Below, one piece after another: positions 1-8,632 of a DNA stretch of 64,000 bases (positions are counted from its first letter, which is position 1; every line of letters begins with the position of its first letter). The position numbers were made by a program, and so were the translations under genes. Source of the stretch: Virgibacillus dokdonensis (lineage in GTDB: Bacteria > Bacillota > Bacilli > Bacillales > Amphibacillaceae); contig NZ_LT745763.1 of NCBI RefSeq assembly GCF_900166595.1, forward strand, positions 3,657,333-3,721,332. Reading direction: 5' to 3'. A model generated the notes under the pieces. The model had not been told where the DNA came from and made no database searches. It saw only the letters and a program-made list of their open reading frames with translations.

Positions 1-1068
1 GAACATAAACGCTAACCCATCAAAAAAAGCATGAATAACGTACAGAATCGGAGCAACAAATAAGAAGGAAAATTCAATTGGCTCTGTGATCCCTGTTAAA
101 AAAGAGGTTAATCCAGCTGATAACATTAATCCGAGTACGATTTTTTTGTTTTTCGGCTTAGCCGTTTGATAAATAGCCAGACAAGCCCCAATGAGACCAA
201 ACATCATCGTAATATGTCTGCCAGCCATAAATCGAGCAGTTCCAATATAAAATTGCTCTACATCGGGCTGTGCTAACTGAGCAAAAAAGATTCTTTGCGT
301 CCCTTCAATCAAAGTACCGTCAACGATCATCGATCCACCAAGACTTGTTGTCCAAAATGGAATGTAAAAAATATGATGTAAACCGAATGGACCAAGTAAG
401 CGCAAAATAAATCCATATAAGAAAGTTCCTAAATAACCGGTTGCCTCTACTAGCCCACCAAGCGAGAAAATCCCCGTTTGGATGATTGGCCAAATGTAGT
501 ATAAAATGACACCTAATAGAATGGACATAAATGCTGTAATAATTGGTATGAATCTTGACCCACCAAAGAAACCTAAAAATTTAGGAAGTTCCACATTATT
601 ATATCGTTGATGAAGGAAATAAGTTAAAAGCCCTAAAATAACACCACCAAATACGCCTGTCTCTAAAGATTGAATACCTAGTATCGTTCCTTGACCAACT
701 TCAGCCAAATTATTTTCAGCTAATTTACCAGTAATAGTCAGCATTGCGTTAATTGTCGCATTCATAACTAAATACCCCAATACAGCTGCTAGACCTGCTG
801 TACCTTTATCATTTCTTGCCAGCCCTATTGCGACACCTACGGCAAAAATCAATGCAAGATTTGCAAAAACAATACTACCAGCTGAACTCATAATGGTAAA
901 AATAGCTTGTAACCATTTCTGATCAAGGAAGGTGTATGCCTCTATTGTTGCTGGATTACTAAAAGCTCCTCCAATCCCAAGCAACAACCCTGCTGCAGGT
1001 AGCACTGCAATTGGAAGCATAAACGATTTCCCAAACCTTTGCGCTTGCTCAAATAATGCCTTTTTCAT
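1..1068 (-). CDS. PTS glucose-type EIIC permease, 3' end beyond the window
   Basis: Inner-membrane sugar-translocating domain of a phosphoenolpyruvate-dependent PTS permease of the glucose/N-acetylglucosamine/maltose class. The visible 356 codons begin MKKALFEQAQRFGKSFM and contain repeated hydrophobic segments, the sequence GPFGLHHIFYIPFW, and the substrate-loop signature GITEPIEFSFLF near the left edge. These are hallmarks of the PtsG/NagE EIIC fold. A GAGGTG ribosome binding site lies about 8 bases before the ATG. The C-terminal part, including any fused EIIB or EIIA domains, is outside the window, so the sugar (glucose, GlcNAc or a maltoside) cannot be decided. The adjacent chb-like operon makes an amino sugar plausible, but that is inference. 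Confidence 0.85.
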   Translation of the reverse strand, partial: MKKALFEQAQRFGKSFMLPIAVLPAAGLLLGIGGAFSNPATIEAYTFLDQKWLQAIFTIMSSAGSIVFANLALIFAVGVAIGLARNDKGTAGLAAVLGYLVMNATINAMLTITGKLAENNLAEVGQGTILGIQSLETGVFGGVILGLLTYFLHQRYNNVELPKFLGFFGGSRFIPIITAFMSILLGVILYYIWPIIQTGIFSLGGLVEATGYLGTFLYGFILRLLGPFGLHHIFYIPFWTTSLGGSMIVDGTLIEGTQRIFFAQLAQPDVEQFYIGTARFMAGRHITMMFGLIGACLAIYQTAKPKNKKIVLGLMLSAGLTSFLTGITEPIEFSFLFVAPILYVIHAFFDGLAFMF

Positions 1069-1167
1069 TTCTAAACACCTCATCTCTTATATGTTGTCAA
1101 ATACAGCTCCACAATCTGTAAGCGTCTACTTTTCAAAGCAATAAAAACATCACTCACCATGTCAAAA

Positions 1168-1197
1168 ATAATGCCATTCAATTACAATCATTTTCAA
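1168..1197 (-). promoter_or_regulatory. Possible sigma-A promoter of the PTS EIIC gene
   Basis: On the minus strand TTGAAA is followed after 18 bases by CATTAT, about 100 bases upstream of the PTS start codon. The match to the -10 consensus is only 4 of 6. No convincing GlcT-type antiterminator hairpin was identified between it and the gene. Confidence 0.3.
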
Positions 1198-1301
1198 TCA
1201 ACATGGTTGTTTGGCTAAATTGGAAAGCCTATAAAGACTGAAGGTAATTTAACTCTTCTCGAATTGTTTTAAATAAACGTTTTTGATTGCAATGAAAACC
1301 T

Positions 1302-1322
1302 TTTTGTAAACCATTTACAAAA
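1302..1322. promoter_or_regulatory. Perfect palindrome TTTTGTAAA-CCA-TTTACAAAA
   Basis: Two perfect 9-bp arms separated by 3 bases, upstream of the PTS permease gene. Size and symmetry fit a dimeric repressor operator. No cognate regulator is identified, and the sequence does not match the catabolite-responsive element consensus. Confidence 0.4.
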
Positions 1323-1876
1323 ATATTATAAAACAGATAATAATTTTAATCAAGTGCAAATATTATCCTGTTATTTTTGAGGTATTGAGATTATTGTGTG
1401 GAAAAAACTTATAGTTAATTGTTGTTTAGACAACCGTAAAATTGGATAATTGTTTGGAGAATTTTTTTACAATCTAATGATTGATAACTAATCGCTATTT
1501 AAACAATACTCCACATCCTTAAATTGTGTGGATAATAGAAAATAATTGTATATCACTTTAAAAGATTGTCGGTTTAATCCGAGAGTAAACTTATACAATT
1601 CATGCTAAAAATTATTGTTTTTTATAGTCCGATGATTTAAGATAATAGTAATAGTAAATGGGTGGAGGTATTCTAATCATGATGATGGCAGTGTTCTTGA
1701 CAGTTATTCGATAATCACAAATTGAATAGCAATCATACTTGAAAAAACCCTTGATGGATGGGTTTAATTAGTCATGTAATTTTCAAGTATTAACAGTCAA
1801 TGAACTTAATTATCATAATGCCGTTAAATATGCTCTTTGCACACACGTGTTAAACAGTTTATAAATAAAGTTTACA

Positions 1877-1922
1877 AGAGGTCGTGATGAATCTTAAGGT
1901 GGTTCATTCACGGCTTTTTTGT
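1877..1922 (+). terminator. Terminator-like hairpin upstream of the methyltransferase gene
   Basis: The imperfect arms GTCGTGATGAATC and GTTCATTCACGGC, which pair partly through G-U, are followed by TTTTTT. The hairpin lies only 38 bases before the start codon at 1961. With no plus-strand gene upstream it may act as a leader attenuator or be a remnant. Confidence 0.4.
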
Positions 1923-1960
1923 CTTCTTAAAACGGCGTTCAAAAAATTGGAGGCGTTATT

Positions 1961-2986
1961 ATGACTCTTTATTTTGCGAGCGTATTGTCTGGATTAGAAT
2001 ACGTTTTATCAAATGAAATTAACAACAAGGTGAGTGATTCTGAAATAATTCAAATAAATAAAGGGAAAGTTTTCTTTACGATAGCTGAGTCTGTTACATG
2101 CTTAAGTTCTTTAAGGTCGGCAGATAATTTATTTCAAGTGATTGACCAATTTCAAATTGGTCCACATAAAAAGCACTTATCTCAAGTAAGTGAGCAAATA
2201 TCCCAGTTGGATTTGGATTTTATTGATCATAAAGATTTATATTGGGTAAATGCAAGCCGTAAAGGAAAACAAACCTATAGTCGTTTTGAAGTGGCAAAAA
2301 AAGCAATGGAGGGCATTAAGAGGCGGTACCCTGATTGGAACATTGGAACGTCTCAAAATCATCAGGTAGAATTCAGACTCGACATCGAACATCATAATGT
2401 GATTTTTTCATTTCGACTTACAGATGCGACGTTTCGTTTTCGCAATCAGAATCGACGGTTCTCTCGTGCATCATTACTTCCTACTGTAGCTCATGCGATG
2501 GTGTGGTTGTCAGATCCTAAATCGACAGATATTTTCGTAGATCCTTGTTGTGGTTCAGGCACAATTTTGTCTGAACGAGCCACATACCCTGCAAATCAGA
2601 TAGTTGGTGGAGATATATCTTACCCAGTCACAAAAATAGCCAAACATAATCTTGATGATTTGATGGTGGAAGTTAATGCTTGGGATGCAAGGAAATTGCC
2701 TTTTGCTACTGGTTATGTCGATAAAATTGTAACTAATCTTCCATTTGGTAGACAAATTTCCCCCGACGAGGATTTAGAATTGTTCAATCGCCATATTATG
2801 AATGAAGTATGTAGAGTCTTGAAGCCGAACGGGAGAGCCGTTATTTTGTCTGAGAGTGTCAATCAATTGTTTTGGGAAGCAAAACGATTAGGGCTTTTTT
2901 GTCTGAAATCTTATCCTCTCAGTTTGAAGGGTGTGAATCCTACCTTGTTTGTGTTTGAAAAACAAGATGAACATAGAAAGGAGTAG
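1961..2986 (+). CDS. THUMP-domain class I RNA methyltransferase (tRNA m2G-type)
   Basis: A 341-residue S-adenosylmethionine-dependent RNA methyltransferase. The N-terminal half (about 1-165) has the length and composition of a THUMP RNA-binding region. The C-terminal half is a Rossmann methyltransferase with motif I DPCCGSGT near residue 195 and motif IV NLPFGR near residue 257. The NLPF tetrad is typical of enzymes that methylate an exocyclic base amine, such as the TrmN/Trm14 tRNA guanine-N2 methyltransferases. It has a strong GGAGG ribosome binding site 9 bases before the ATG. It stands alone between long spacers with no operon partner. The exact tRNA position modified cannot be read from the sequence. 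Confidence 0.8.
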   Translation: MTLYFASVLSGLEYVLSNEINNKVSDSEIIQINKGKVFFTIAESVTCLSSLRSADNLFQVIDQFQIGPHKKHLSQVSEQISQLDLDFIDHKDLYWVNASRKGKQTYSRFEVAKKAMEGIKRRYPDWNIGTSQNHQVEFRLDIEHHNVIFSFRLTDATFRFRNQNRRFSRASLLPTVAHAMVWLSDPKSTDIFVDPCCGSGTILSERATYPANQIVGGDISYPVTKIAKHNLDDLMVEVNAWDARKLPFATGYVDKIVTNLPFGRQISPDEDLELFNRHIMNEVCRVLKPNGRAVILSESVNQLFWEAKRLGLFCLKSYPLSLKGVNPTLFVFEKQDEHRKE

Positions 2987-3400
2987 CAATTTAAGAGAAA
3001 AATTCATTAAAGTAGAAATAGATGGTGGTCAAGCAGAGAATATTCTCCATCATTTTTTGATGATAACGTGTCGAAAGTTGTTTACAAAACGGTTATTAAT
3101 ATAAAGAAATTTTCAAAAAGAGACTAAATTTATTGTCGTGGGTACTCTTTCAAAGCTCTAAGAGCAAAGGTTTTGTTCACTCAAGGCTATCGTAAAGTTA
3201 AAAAATAAATTCAAAAAAGTTGGAGTTACTTTTGAAAAAATGTTACCTAATCTATTCCCATTTGGAAACAAACTGGCTATGAATGGGTGTCTGAAGACTT
3301 CTATTGTGCTGATTTTTCCATATTAACTAAGCAATAGAGGAGGGGTATTTTTAACTCTCTTTCCACACTATTTTCAAGATTACCCCTAATTGTTTATAGA

Positions 3401-3502
3401 CCAAGGTGAGGAACAAAAGGACTGCGTGAGGAAGTTGCGTAATTTAGTAGACTTGTGCAGTCCTCTTCTTTCCTTTGAAGCGGGAACCTGATAGCACCTT
3501 GG
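3401..3502. other. Nested inverted repeat, possible structured RNA
   Basis: The outer arms CCAAGGTG (3401-3408) and CACCTTGG (3495-3502) pair perfectly. They enclose AGGACTGC (3418-3425) with GCAGTCCT (3457-3464), and then CTTC/GAAG (3465-3480). This gives a three-way junction-like fold on either strand. It matches no riboswitch family that I can name. It may be a transposon end or an orphan RNA. Confidence 0.35.
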
Positions 3503-3525
3503 ATAAAAATTCGTTTTTACTTTTC

Positions 3526-3618
3526 AGAAAGAATTGGCCTGTCTCCAAGTCTTATGGCAATACCTTTGTTTTTCTTATACTATAAAACCAATAAAACTTA
3601 TACTTTTCTATAGTGTAA
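3526..3618 (+). repeat. Short intergenic repeat (95-bp family)
   Basis: This copy has a somewhat degraded TTGGC hairpin, then TTTTTCTTATACTATAAA, and it ends with a variant of CTTATACTTTCCTATAGT. It shares this layout with copies at 7578, 18601, 25906, 29929 and 50911. Confidence 0.8.
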
Positions 3619-3712
3619 TTAAAAACTCGGTTTATCCCAGCCTTTTTTGGTGAAAGTTGGATGTTCACTTATACGATAGCCCCGAATATTTCACTCTTTC
3701 CTATAATGAAAT

Positions 3713-3760
3713 AAAAAAAGCTGTACCGAAGTTCGTTTTACGACTCCGTACAACTTTTTT
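3713..3760 (-). terminator. Terminator of the PTS/GH4 operon
   Basis: Reading the minus strand just past the EIIB stop codon, a long stem with a TAAAA loop (arms near AGTTGTACGGAGT and ACTTCGGTACAGCT) is followed by TTTTTTT. This is a Rho-independent terminator closing the four-gene operon. Confidence 0.8.
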
Positions 3761-3775
3761 AACTAGTTATTACGT

Positions 3776-4081
3776 TTATTGTTTAACTAAAGATAACGCT
3801 TGATCCAATACTTTATCCCCTTGAATCATGCCATATGCCATTTGATCAATAACTTCTACGGCGATGCCTTTAGGTTCAAGCTGTGTTCTTATTTTTGCTT
3901 CTAAATATCTGACTTGCGGTCCTATAAGCACGACATGAAGGTCGTCTAGCTCATTCTTTAGCTGTGATTCTGCCATAGCACGAATATCTACTTCTAAATT
4001 CCGTTGCGTCGCTGCTTCCTTCATTTTCTTCACGAGCATCGATGTTGACATACCTGCTGAACAAACAAGAATAATCTTCAT
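3776..4081 (-). CDS. PTS lactose/cellobiose-family EIIB
   Basis: Cytoplasmic phosphotransfer protein of 101 residues. It accepts phosphate from EIIA and donates it to the sugar during transport through EIIC. The N-terminal sequence KIILVCSAGMSTSMLV carries the phospho-accepting cysteine (Cys7) in the typical CxxGMSTS loop of the CelA/ChbB class. The length is normal for the family. Its start overlaps the EIIA stop by 4 bases (ATGA-type), so the two are translationally coupled. It is the last gene of the operon and is followed by a strong terminator. Specificity for chitobiose versus cellobiose rests on the neighbours. Confidence 0.92.
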   Translation of the reverse strand: MKIILVCSAGMSTSMLVKKMKEAATQRNLEVDIRAMAESQLKNELDDLHVVLIGPQVRYLEAKIRTQLEPKGIAVEVIDQMAYGMIQGDKVLDQALSLVKQ

Positions 4082-4416
4082 CTTTGATCCTCCTCTATCG
4101 TTTCTAGTTTTTCATATAACGCTATCATTTCAATTGCCAAATCCTTTACAGTTAGCGCTGTCATTAAATGGTCTTGGGCATGGATTAAAATGACGGATAA
4201 ATCGGTGTGTGCGCCTTCCGCTTCTTGCTGCAACAACTTTGTTTGCATTTGATGTGCTTCAACAAAAGCTTCTTCTGCTTCCTCTATCTTTGCATGAGCT
4301 TGCTCAAACTGATACGCCTTCGCTTTTGCTATCGCTTCCATTGATAATGACCGAGCGTTCCCCGCATGCAATATAATTGTAAATGATAACTTTTGCAACT
4401 CCTCTTTTACAGTCAA
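4078..4416 (-). CDS. PTS lactose/cellobiose-family EIIA
   Basis: Small helical phosphocarrier of 112 residues, which is normal for the CelC/ChbA class. It takes phosphate from HPr on a histidine, probably His78 in the VILIHAQDHLMTA segment, and passes it to EIIB. The upstream conserved patch FTIILHAGNARSLSMEAI is also typical. It overlaps the stop of EIIC and the start of EIIB by 4 bases each, so the three PTS proteins are made from one coupled unit. Confidence 0.92.
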   Translation of the reverse strand: MTVKEELQKLSFTIILHAGNARSLSMEAIAKAKAYQFEQAHAKIEEAEEAFVEAHQMQTKLLQQEAEGAHTDLSVILIHAQDHLMTALTVKDLAIEMIALYEKLETIEEDQR

Positions 4417-5705
4417 TTTGTTTTCCCCTCATTTCGTTTCATCATTCTCGCTCCCGCTAAAATAAACGGTATATACATAACAATAGCGAGTGTTAAATTG
4501 AATAATTGTAATACGACACCTCTAAAACTTCCTCCTGTTACAAGATAACCGCTTAGAATAGGCGGTGTGGTCCAAGGTAAGATAGCAACTGTTCTAGGGA
4601 CTAGCCCTGTCGCAATGGCAATATAAGAAGTGATTGTAAGCGTAACAGGAATTAAAATAAAGGGTATTAACATCACTGGATTCAAGACGATTGGCAATCC
4701 AAATATCACTGGTTCATTAATGTTAAAAAGTCCTGCTGGCGCAGATAGTTTGGCTACTTGTCGATAAGGATGATTCTTTTCTCTGCGAATAACGATAAAG
4801 ACAGCAATTAATAACGCAATGGTCGTCCCAGAACCTCCCATAAATACAAATGAATCTAAAAATGGTTTAGTCACAATATTTGGCACTTCAAATGCAGACA
4901 TGCCACTCTTAAACAGATGAAGATTTTCTTCTATTAAAGGCAGATAAACAGGTTCAATGACAGAACCGATAATATTCGTGCCGTGCAATCCGAAAAACCA
5001 AAGCAAATGATTCAAAAATGAAACAAGCATAGCAGCAGGCAACGTATTTCCTAACCCTTGCAATGGCTCTTGAATAATCGTAAAGATAACTTCAAAAATA
5101 CTCTGCTCTGCAAATACAATCATCAAAGCTTGGAAAAATCCAAGTAAAATTAAAATAATCACAGCAGGGATGAGCGCTTCAAAGGATCTAGTTACACCTT
5201 CAGGCACACCTTCAGGCATCTTAATGGTCAGCTTGGAAGTAATTAATATTCGAAACAACTCGGTTACTACTAACGATAAAATGATACCAACAAACAAACC
5301 TTGTGTTCCAAGCCATCCCATATTTAGACCGCCGTCAGCAGTAATAGGAACTAACATAATAAATCCAGCACCTGCTATTAACCCCGCAGCCAAGCCATCC
5401 AATTCATATGACTTCGCTAAATTATACGCAATGGAAAAGGTAACTAACAAACCTAGAACAGCAAACGTCCCATTCCAAATACTTCCCCCCACCGCTTGCC
5501 AGTTTCCATCTCCAAAAATACCGTTCATCCATTCCACAAAATGGAACGCTCCAAAGGGAGGAAAATTGTTAATTAAAATAGCTAACGACCCGACAATAAT
5601 TAATGGCATGATGGCAACGAATCCATCACGTATAGCTACAAGGTGACGCTGTGACCCAATTCGACCAGCAATTTCAATGAATTTTTGCATCGCTTTATTA
5701 TCCAT
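4413..5705 (-). CDS. PTS lactose/cellobiose-family EIIC permease
   Basis: Membrane translocation channel of 430 residues in the CelB/ChbC family, with about ten hydrophobic segments. The characteristic substrate-binding loop FNINEPVIFGLPIVLNPVM lies in the C-terminal third. A GGGGG ribosome binding site precedes the ATG, and the gene starts 17 bases after the GH4 hydrolase gene. With its EIIA and EIIB partners it would import and phosphorylate a beta-linked disaccharide. The neighbouring GH4 enzyme and ChbG-type deacetylase favour diacetylchitobiose, although cellobiose remains possible. Confidence 0.92.
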   Translation of the reverse strand: MDNKAMQKFIEIAGRIGSQRHLVAIRDGFVAIMPLIIVGSLAILINNFPPFGAFHFVEWMNGIFGDGNWQAVGGSIWNGTFAVLGLLVTFSIAYNLAKSYELDGLAAGLIAGAGFIMLVPITADGGLNMGWLGTQGLFVGIILSLVVTELFRILITSKLTIKMPEGVPEGVTRSFEALIPAVIILILLGFFQALMIVFAEQSIFEVIFTIIQEPLQGLGNTLPAAMLVSFLNHLLWFFGLHGTNIIGSVIEPVYLPLIEENLHLFKSGMSAFEVPNIVTKPFLDSFVFMGGSGTTIALLIAVFIVIRREKNHPYRQVAKLSAPAGLFNINEPVIFGLPIVLNPVMLIPFILIPVTLTITSYIAIATGLVPRTVAILPWTTPPILSGYLVTGGSFRGVVLQLFNLTLAIVMYIPFILAGARMMKRNEGKTN

Positions 5706-5722
5706 TCGTAAAACCCCCTGTA

Positions 5723-7024
5723 TTAGAATTGTGGTAAATAATCTTTATGTGCCTCTAATAACGCATCCAGCAATCTCTTACTATCAGCCTCCTCCCCAAT
5801 TAATGGATTCATAACCATTGCCAGATAGGCATCTTCGTAATTACCGGTTATACTTGCACGGATAACCAATTTTTCAAACGCTTTTATTTGGTAAATATGT
5901 CCTTTTACACTGTCTGGTAAAGATCCAACTACAATTGGTTGTGGTCCATTCTTTGTAATAACACTATTCACTTCAATAACCGCATCTTCTGGCAAATCAG
6001 GGATTGCTCCGTTATTTAATGTATTTACCGTTTGAACATCCGCTTTGTTATTATAAATAGAGTCCATCAGACTACATGCTACATCACTATAAAACGCCCC
6101 ACCTCTTTCTTCTAGCTCTTTTGGTTTTTCACAAAGGTCAGGATTTTTGTATAGCTCAAATAACGATTTTTCTAGTTGCTGGACCACTTCTGCACGCGTT
6201 CCGTTTTCTTTTAATGCCTGCACGTCTTTCTTTAATACTTGGGCGGTTTGAAAATAATATTGATGATACGGGTTTGGCAATAACGAAGTTGCTTTAATAA
6301 AAGTTTGAGACCAACCGAGATTTACGATATTGGCAGGAGAATAATCTAAACCTTCTTTTAATTTAGCAAGCACTTCTGTTGTATAGTCAACACCGTTTAC
6401 CCATACTTTACGACCAAACACATAATGATTCATACCAATAAATTCAATCATTATATTTTCAGGTTTTGTATTTAAGATTTCTGCAGTGGAATGACGCATA
6501 TTATAAGGAATATTGCAGACGCCGATTACTTTTTTATGTGGGGAATACTTTAACAACGCCTCTGTCACTATTCCTGCAGGATTTGTAAAATTAATTATCC
6601 AAGCATTAGGACAAATTTCATGGACATCTTTTGCTAACTCCATTAAGACGGGGATCGTACGGAATGCTTTGAATATGCCCCCTGCCCCATTTGTTTCTTG
6701 ACCAATATATCCATACTCCAGTGGAATTCGTTCATCTTTTGACCTTGCCGCTAAACCACCCACCCTTATCTGTGTCGAAACAAAATCAGCCTGTTTTAAT
6801 GCCTCCCTTCTATCCAATGTCCATGATAATTGTATTGGTTTTTTGGCTTTTTCAATCATCCGCTTTGCTAACTGCCCGACAATTTCCAGCTTTTGTTTAC
6901 CTGCTTCAACATCTACTAAAACGATCTCTGTAACGGGAAAGGAATCATGTCGCAAAATAATTCCTTCGATAATCTCTGGTGTATAACTAGACCCACCGCC
7001 AATTACTACTAATTTAAGTGTCAT
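5723..7024 (-). CDS. GH4 family 6-phospho-beta-glucosidase / phospho-chitobiase
   Basis: Cytoplasmic NAD- and divalent-metal-dependent glycosidase of family GH4, 433 residues. It opens with the dinucleotide-binding loop VVIGGGSSYTP (residues 5-15). It contains NFTNPAG, the metal-binding cysteine in IGVCNIPYNM and the histidine in GMNHYVFG, all in family order. It would hydrolyse the 6-phosphorylated disaccharide delivered by the PTS genes downstream. I chose the start at 7024 because AAAGGAG lies 8 bases upstream; an ATG 33 bases earlier lacks a ribosome binding site. It is the first gene of the PTS operon, behind a promoter covered by palindromes. LicH/CelF/ChbF assignment cannot be separated by sequence alone. 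Confidence 0.9.
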   Translation of the reverse strand: MTLKLVVIGGGSSYTPEIIEGIILRHDSFPVTEIVLVDVEAGKQKLEIVGQLAKRMIEKAKKPIQLSWTLDRREALKQADFVSTQIRVGGLAARSKDERIPLEYGYIGQETNGAGGIFKAFRTIPVLMELAKDVHEICPNAWIINFTNPAGIVTEALLKYSPHKKVIGVCNIPYNMRHSTAEILNTKPENIMIEFIGMNHYVFGRKVWVNGVDYTTEVLAKLKEGLDYSPANIVNLGWSQTFIKATSLLPNPYHQYYFQTAQVLKKDVQALKENGTRAEVVQQLEKSLFELYKNPDLCEKPKELEERGGAFYSDVACSLMDSIYNNKADVQTVNTLNNGAIPDLPEDAVIEVNSVITKNGPQPIVVGSLPDSVKGHIYQIKAFEKLVIRASITGNYEDAYLAMVMNPLIGEEADSKRLLDALLEAHKDYLPQF

Positions 7025-7094
7025 TTGTCTATCTCCTTTGCTGTACGTATTATGCATACACTGGTACTTCGTTTTTCTTCTGAATCACCTAAAA

Positions 7095-7128
7095 TGTATC
7101 ATACAAATTTTAAAATGTAAATACATTT
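7095..7128 (-). promoter_or_regulatory. Operon promoter overlapped by two palindromes (candidate GntR operators)
   Basis: On the minus strand TTTACA and TACATT sit 17 bases apart as -35 and -10 elements for the GH4/PTS operon. AAATGTA-AA-TACATTT (7113-7128) covers the -35 side and TGTAT-C-ATACA (7095-7105) covers the -10 side. HutC-type GntR repressors such as TreR bind TGTATATACA-like sites, so the GntR protein encoded at 7789 is the natural candidate. That link is inferred from position and motif type. Confidence 0.55.
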
Positions 7129-7577
7129 AGTGAAAATAATAATTTGTAATACCATTTATACGGAATAAGTTGTGTTTTAACAAATAATCTTGTACACTTT
7201 GACTACATGTTACTTCTATTTACTGTTGCTAAAGAAAATAAATACATTTGTTGTAGCTGTATACATCATTCGCATTAATAGGATCTACTATTGCTTCTAT
7301 AGGAAAATGGATAACTCCATAAACAGATTACGAAGGATAATACAAGTATTAAAATGTTATTACAAATAGGTACATCTAGCAATTTCTGTTAGTGTGTCTT
7401 TATTCCAGGTGATCTAAAACTCCCACCCAAATATTGGGGCTATATAAGCTGAACAAGTCGAAAGCACCTAAATCCCTTTTTTTCATAAGAGTCCTTTAGG
7501 CTATATCCTTGAACAACTAAACTAATTAGGGGATGTAAGAAGACCGCTACGTATAACAGTTTCATTTTATATAGATA

Positions 7578-7671
7578 TTAGAAAAACTTGGTTTGTCGCC
7601 AAGTCTTATGGTGAAAGCTCTAGTTTTTCTTATACTATAAACCAAATAAACTTATACTTTCCTATCGTGTA
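7578..7671 (+). repeat. Short intergenic repeat (95-bp family)
   Basis: Well-preserved copy. It starts TTAGAAAAACTTGG, has the inverted pair CTTGG/CCAAG around TTTGTCG, then TTTTTCTTATACTATAAACC and CTTATACTTTCCTATCGT. Confidence 0.85.
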
Positions 7672-7788
7672 AAAAAGCTGGACCTCAAATTTATTTAAGC
7701 TGTATGTAGAAGAAAGCGTTGTTTTATTCAACTGTATATGTGTAGTACGTTAAATAACGAAAACATATGAATTAGAAAGGAGAGCAAA

Positions 7789-8514
7789 ATGAAAAAAAAT
7801 CCATCCTTGCATGCCTATATTAAAGATGAGCTACTGAATCAAATAAAAGCAAACAAATATAAACCAGGAGACAAAATTCCAACAGAGCTAGAATTGTGTA
7901 AAGATTTTAATGTAAGTCGTACTACAGTTAGAACTGCCCTTAACCAATTAACGCTCGAAGGCTACTTAGTACGTCATCAAGGGAGGGGTACCTTTGTAGC
8001 TGATCAAAAGCTAAAGCAAACGTTAACCCAAACAGTGAAACGCTATAGCGATCAGGTAGCCATTCAAGGAAAAGAGGCAAAAATCTTTGTTCTATCGATC
8101 ACTGTTATTCCAGCAAATGAATATTTAAGTCAGCAGCTAGAGGTCGCGCACAACGATCCCATTCAATGTATTGAAAGAATTCGCAAAGCCAATGATGAAC
8201 CTACACAATATGAAATTGCTTACATCCCTTGGATTGTAGCACCAGGAATTACGGAAACACAAGCGGCTTCATCGCTATACGCTTCTTTAAAAAATGATTT
8301 TCAAGTGCATGTTGCAAAAACGATTGAGCATATAGAAATAACGCTGGCGGACGAAATTTGTTCCAAGCATTTAGACTGTGAGTTGCATGCACCTTGTTTT
8401 TATATTGAAACCCTTGCTGAAAATGAAAACCAAGAAAAAGTAGAATATTCACGTGCTTATTTTAGAGGAGATAAAACTAATTTTGTCATTGAGCGAAATT
8501 ATCCTAATTCTTAG
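7789..8514 (+). CDS. GntR/HutC-family transcriptional repressor
   Basis: A 241-residue regulator. It has an N-terminal winged helix-turn-helix (about 5-75, with PTELELCKDFNVSRTTVRTAL and the wing RHQGRGTFV) and a C-terminal UTRA ligand-binding domain (about 95-238). This architecture senses sugar phosphates or amino-sugar phosphates and releases DNA on binding. An AAGGAG ribosome binding site precedes the ATG. The gene diverges from the GH4/PTS operon and is followed on the same strand by the deacetylase gene, so it probably represses both units. It replaces the AraC-type ChbR found in the enterobacterial chb operon. The effector is unknown. Confidence 0.9.
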   Translation: MKKNPSLHAYIKDELLNQIKANKYKPGDKIPTELELCKDFNVSRTTVRTALNQLTLEGYLVRHQGRGTFVADQKLKQTLTQTVKRYSDQVAIQGKEAKIFVLSITVIPANEYLSQQLEVAHNDPIQCIERIRKANDEPTQYEIAYIPWIVAPGITETQAASSLYASLKNDFQVHVAKTIEHIEITLADEICSKHLDCELHAPCFYIETLAENENQEKVEYSRAYFRGDKTNFVIERNYPNS

Positions 8515-8632
8515 AACAACTCGGCTTAACAGCAAATCATTATGATGCAAGCTACCGCTCGTAAAATGCGAGATATTTTAATGTACAGATTGTAGCATTT
8601 CAACTATTATAAAATATATGGGGGCATATCTC

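Larger units (their letters stand above)
1069..1960. other. AT-rich gene-free spacer
   Basis: About 890 bases without a convincing gene. It holds a weak possible promoter for the PTS gene, a 9-bp palindrome at 1302-1322, an exact DnaA box (TTATCCACA on the minus strand, 1527-1535) and a terminator-like hairpin just before the methyltransferase gene. Confidence 0.6.
2987..3712. other. Gene-free stretch with decayed coding remnants
   Basis: No intact gene. A plus-strand reading around 3266-3338 ends in a peptide containing GYEWVSEDFYCADFSILTKQ and a stop, but upstream frames are interrupted, so it looks like the tail of a dead gene of unknown family. A nested hairpin lies at 3401-3502 and a short-repeat copy at 3526-3618. 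Confidence 0.5.
7025..7788. other. Divergent regulatory spacer
   Basis: A 760-base spacer between the GH4/PTS operon and its presumed regulator. It holds the operon promoter with two palindromes (7095-7128), a further TGTATACA palindrome at 7258-7265, a short-repeat copy at 7578-7671 and a stretch near 7447-7510 that partly resembles minus-strand sequence near 38.5 kb. No gene is evident. Confidence 0.6.

Noticed and set aside
932..1144. Plus-strand open frame across the start of the PTS permease gene
   Set aside because: It lies antisense to the well-supported EIIC gene and has no family-like sequence or ribosome binding site.
1069..1160. GlcT-type RNA antiterminator before the PTS permease gene
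   Set aside because: No convincing overlapping RAT and terminator hairpins were seen in the leader.
1500..1540. Replication origin from the DnaA box at 1527
   Set aside because: There is only one exact box and one near match, with no DnaA/DnaN genes or dense box array.
3465..3502. TPP riboswitch, because of an ACCTGAT string
   Set aside because: The CTGAGA and GGATAATGCCAGC-type core elements are missing and the downstream gene is on the other strand.
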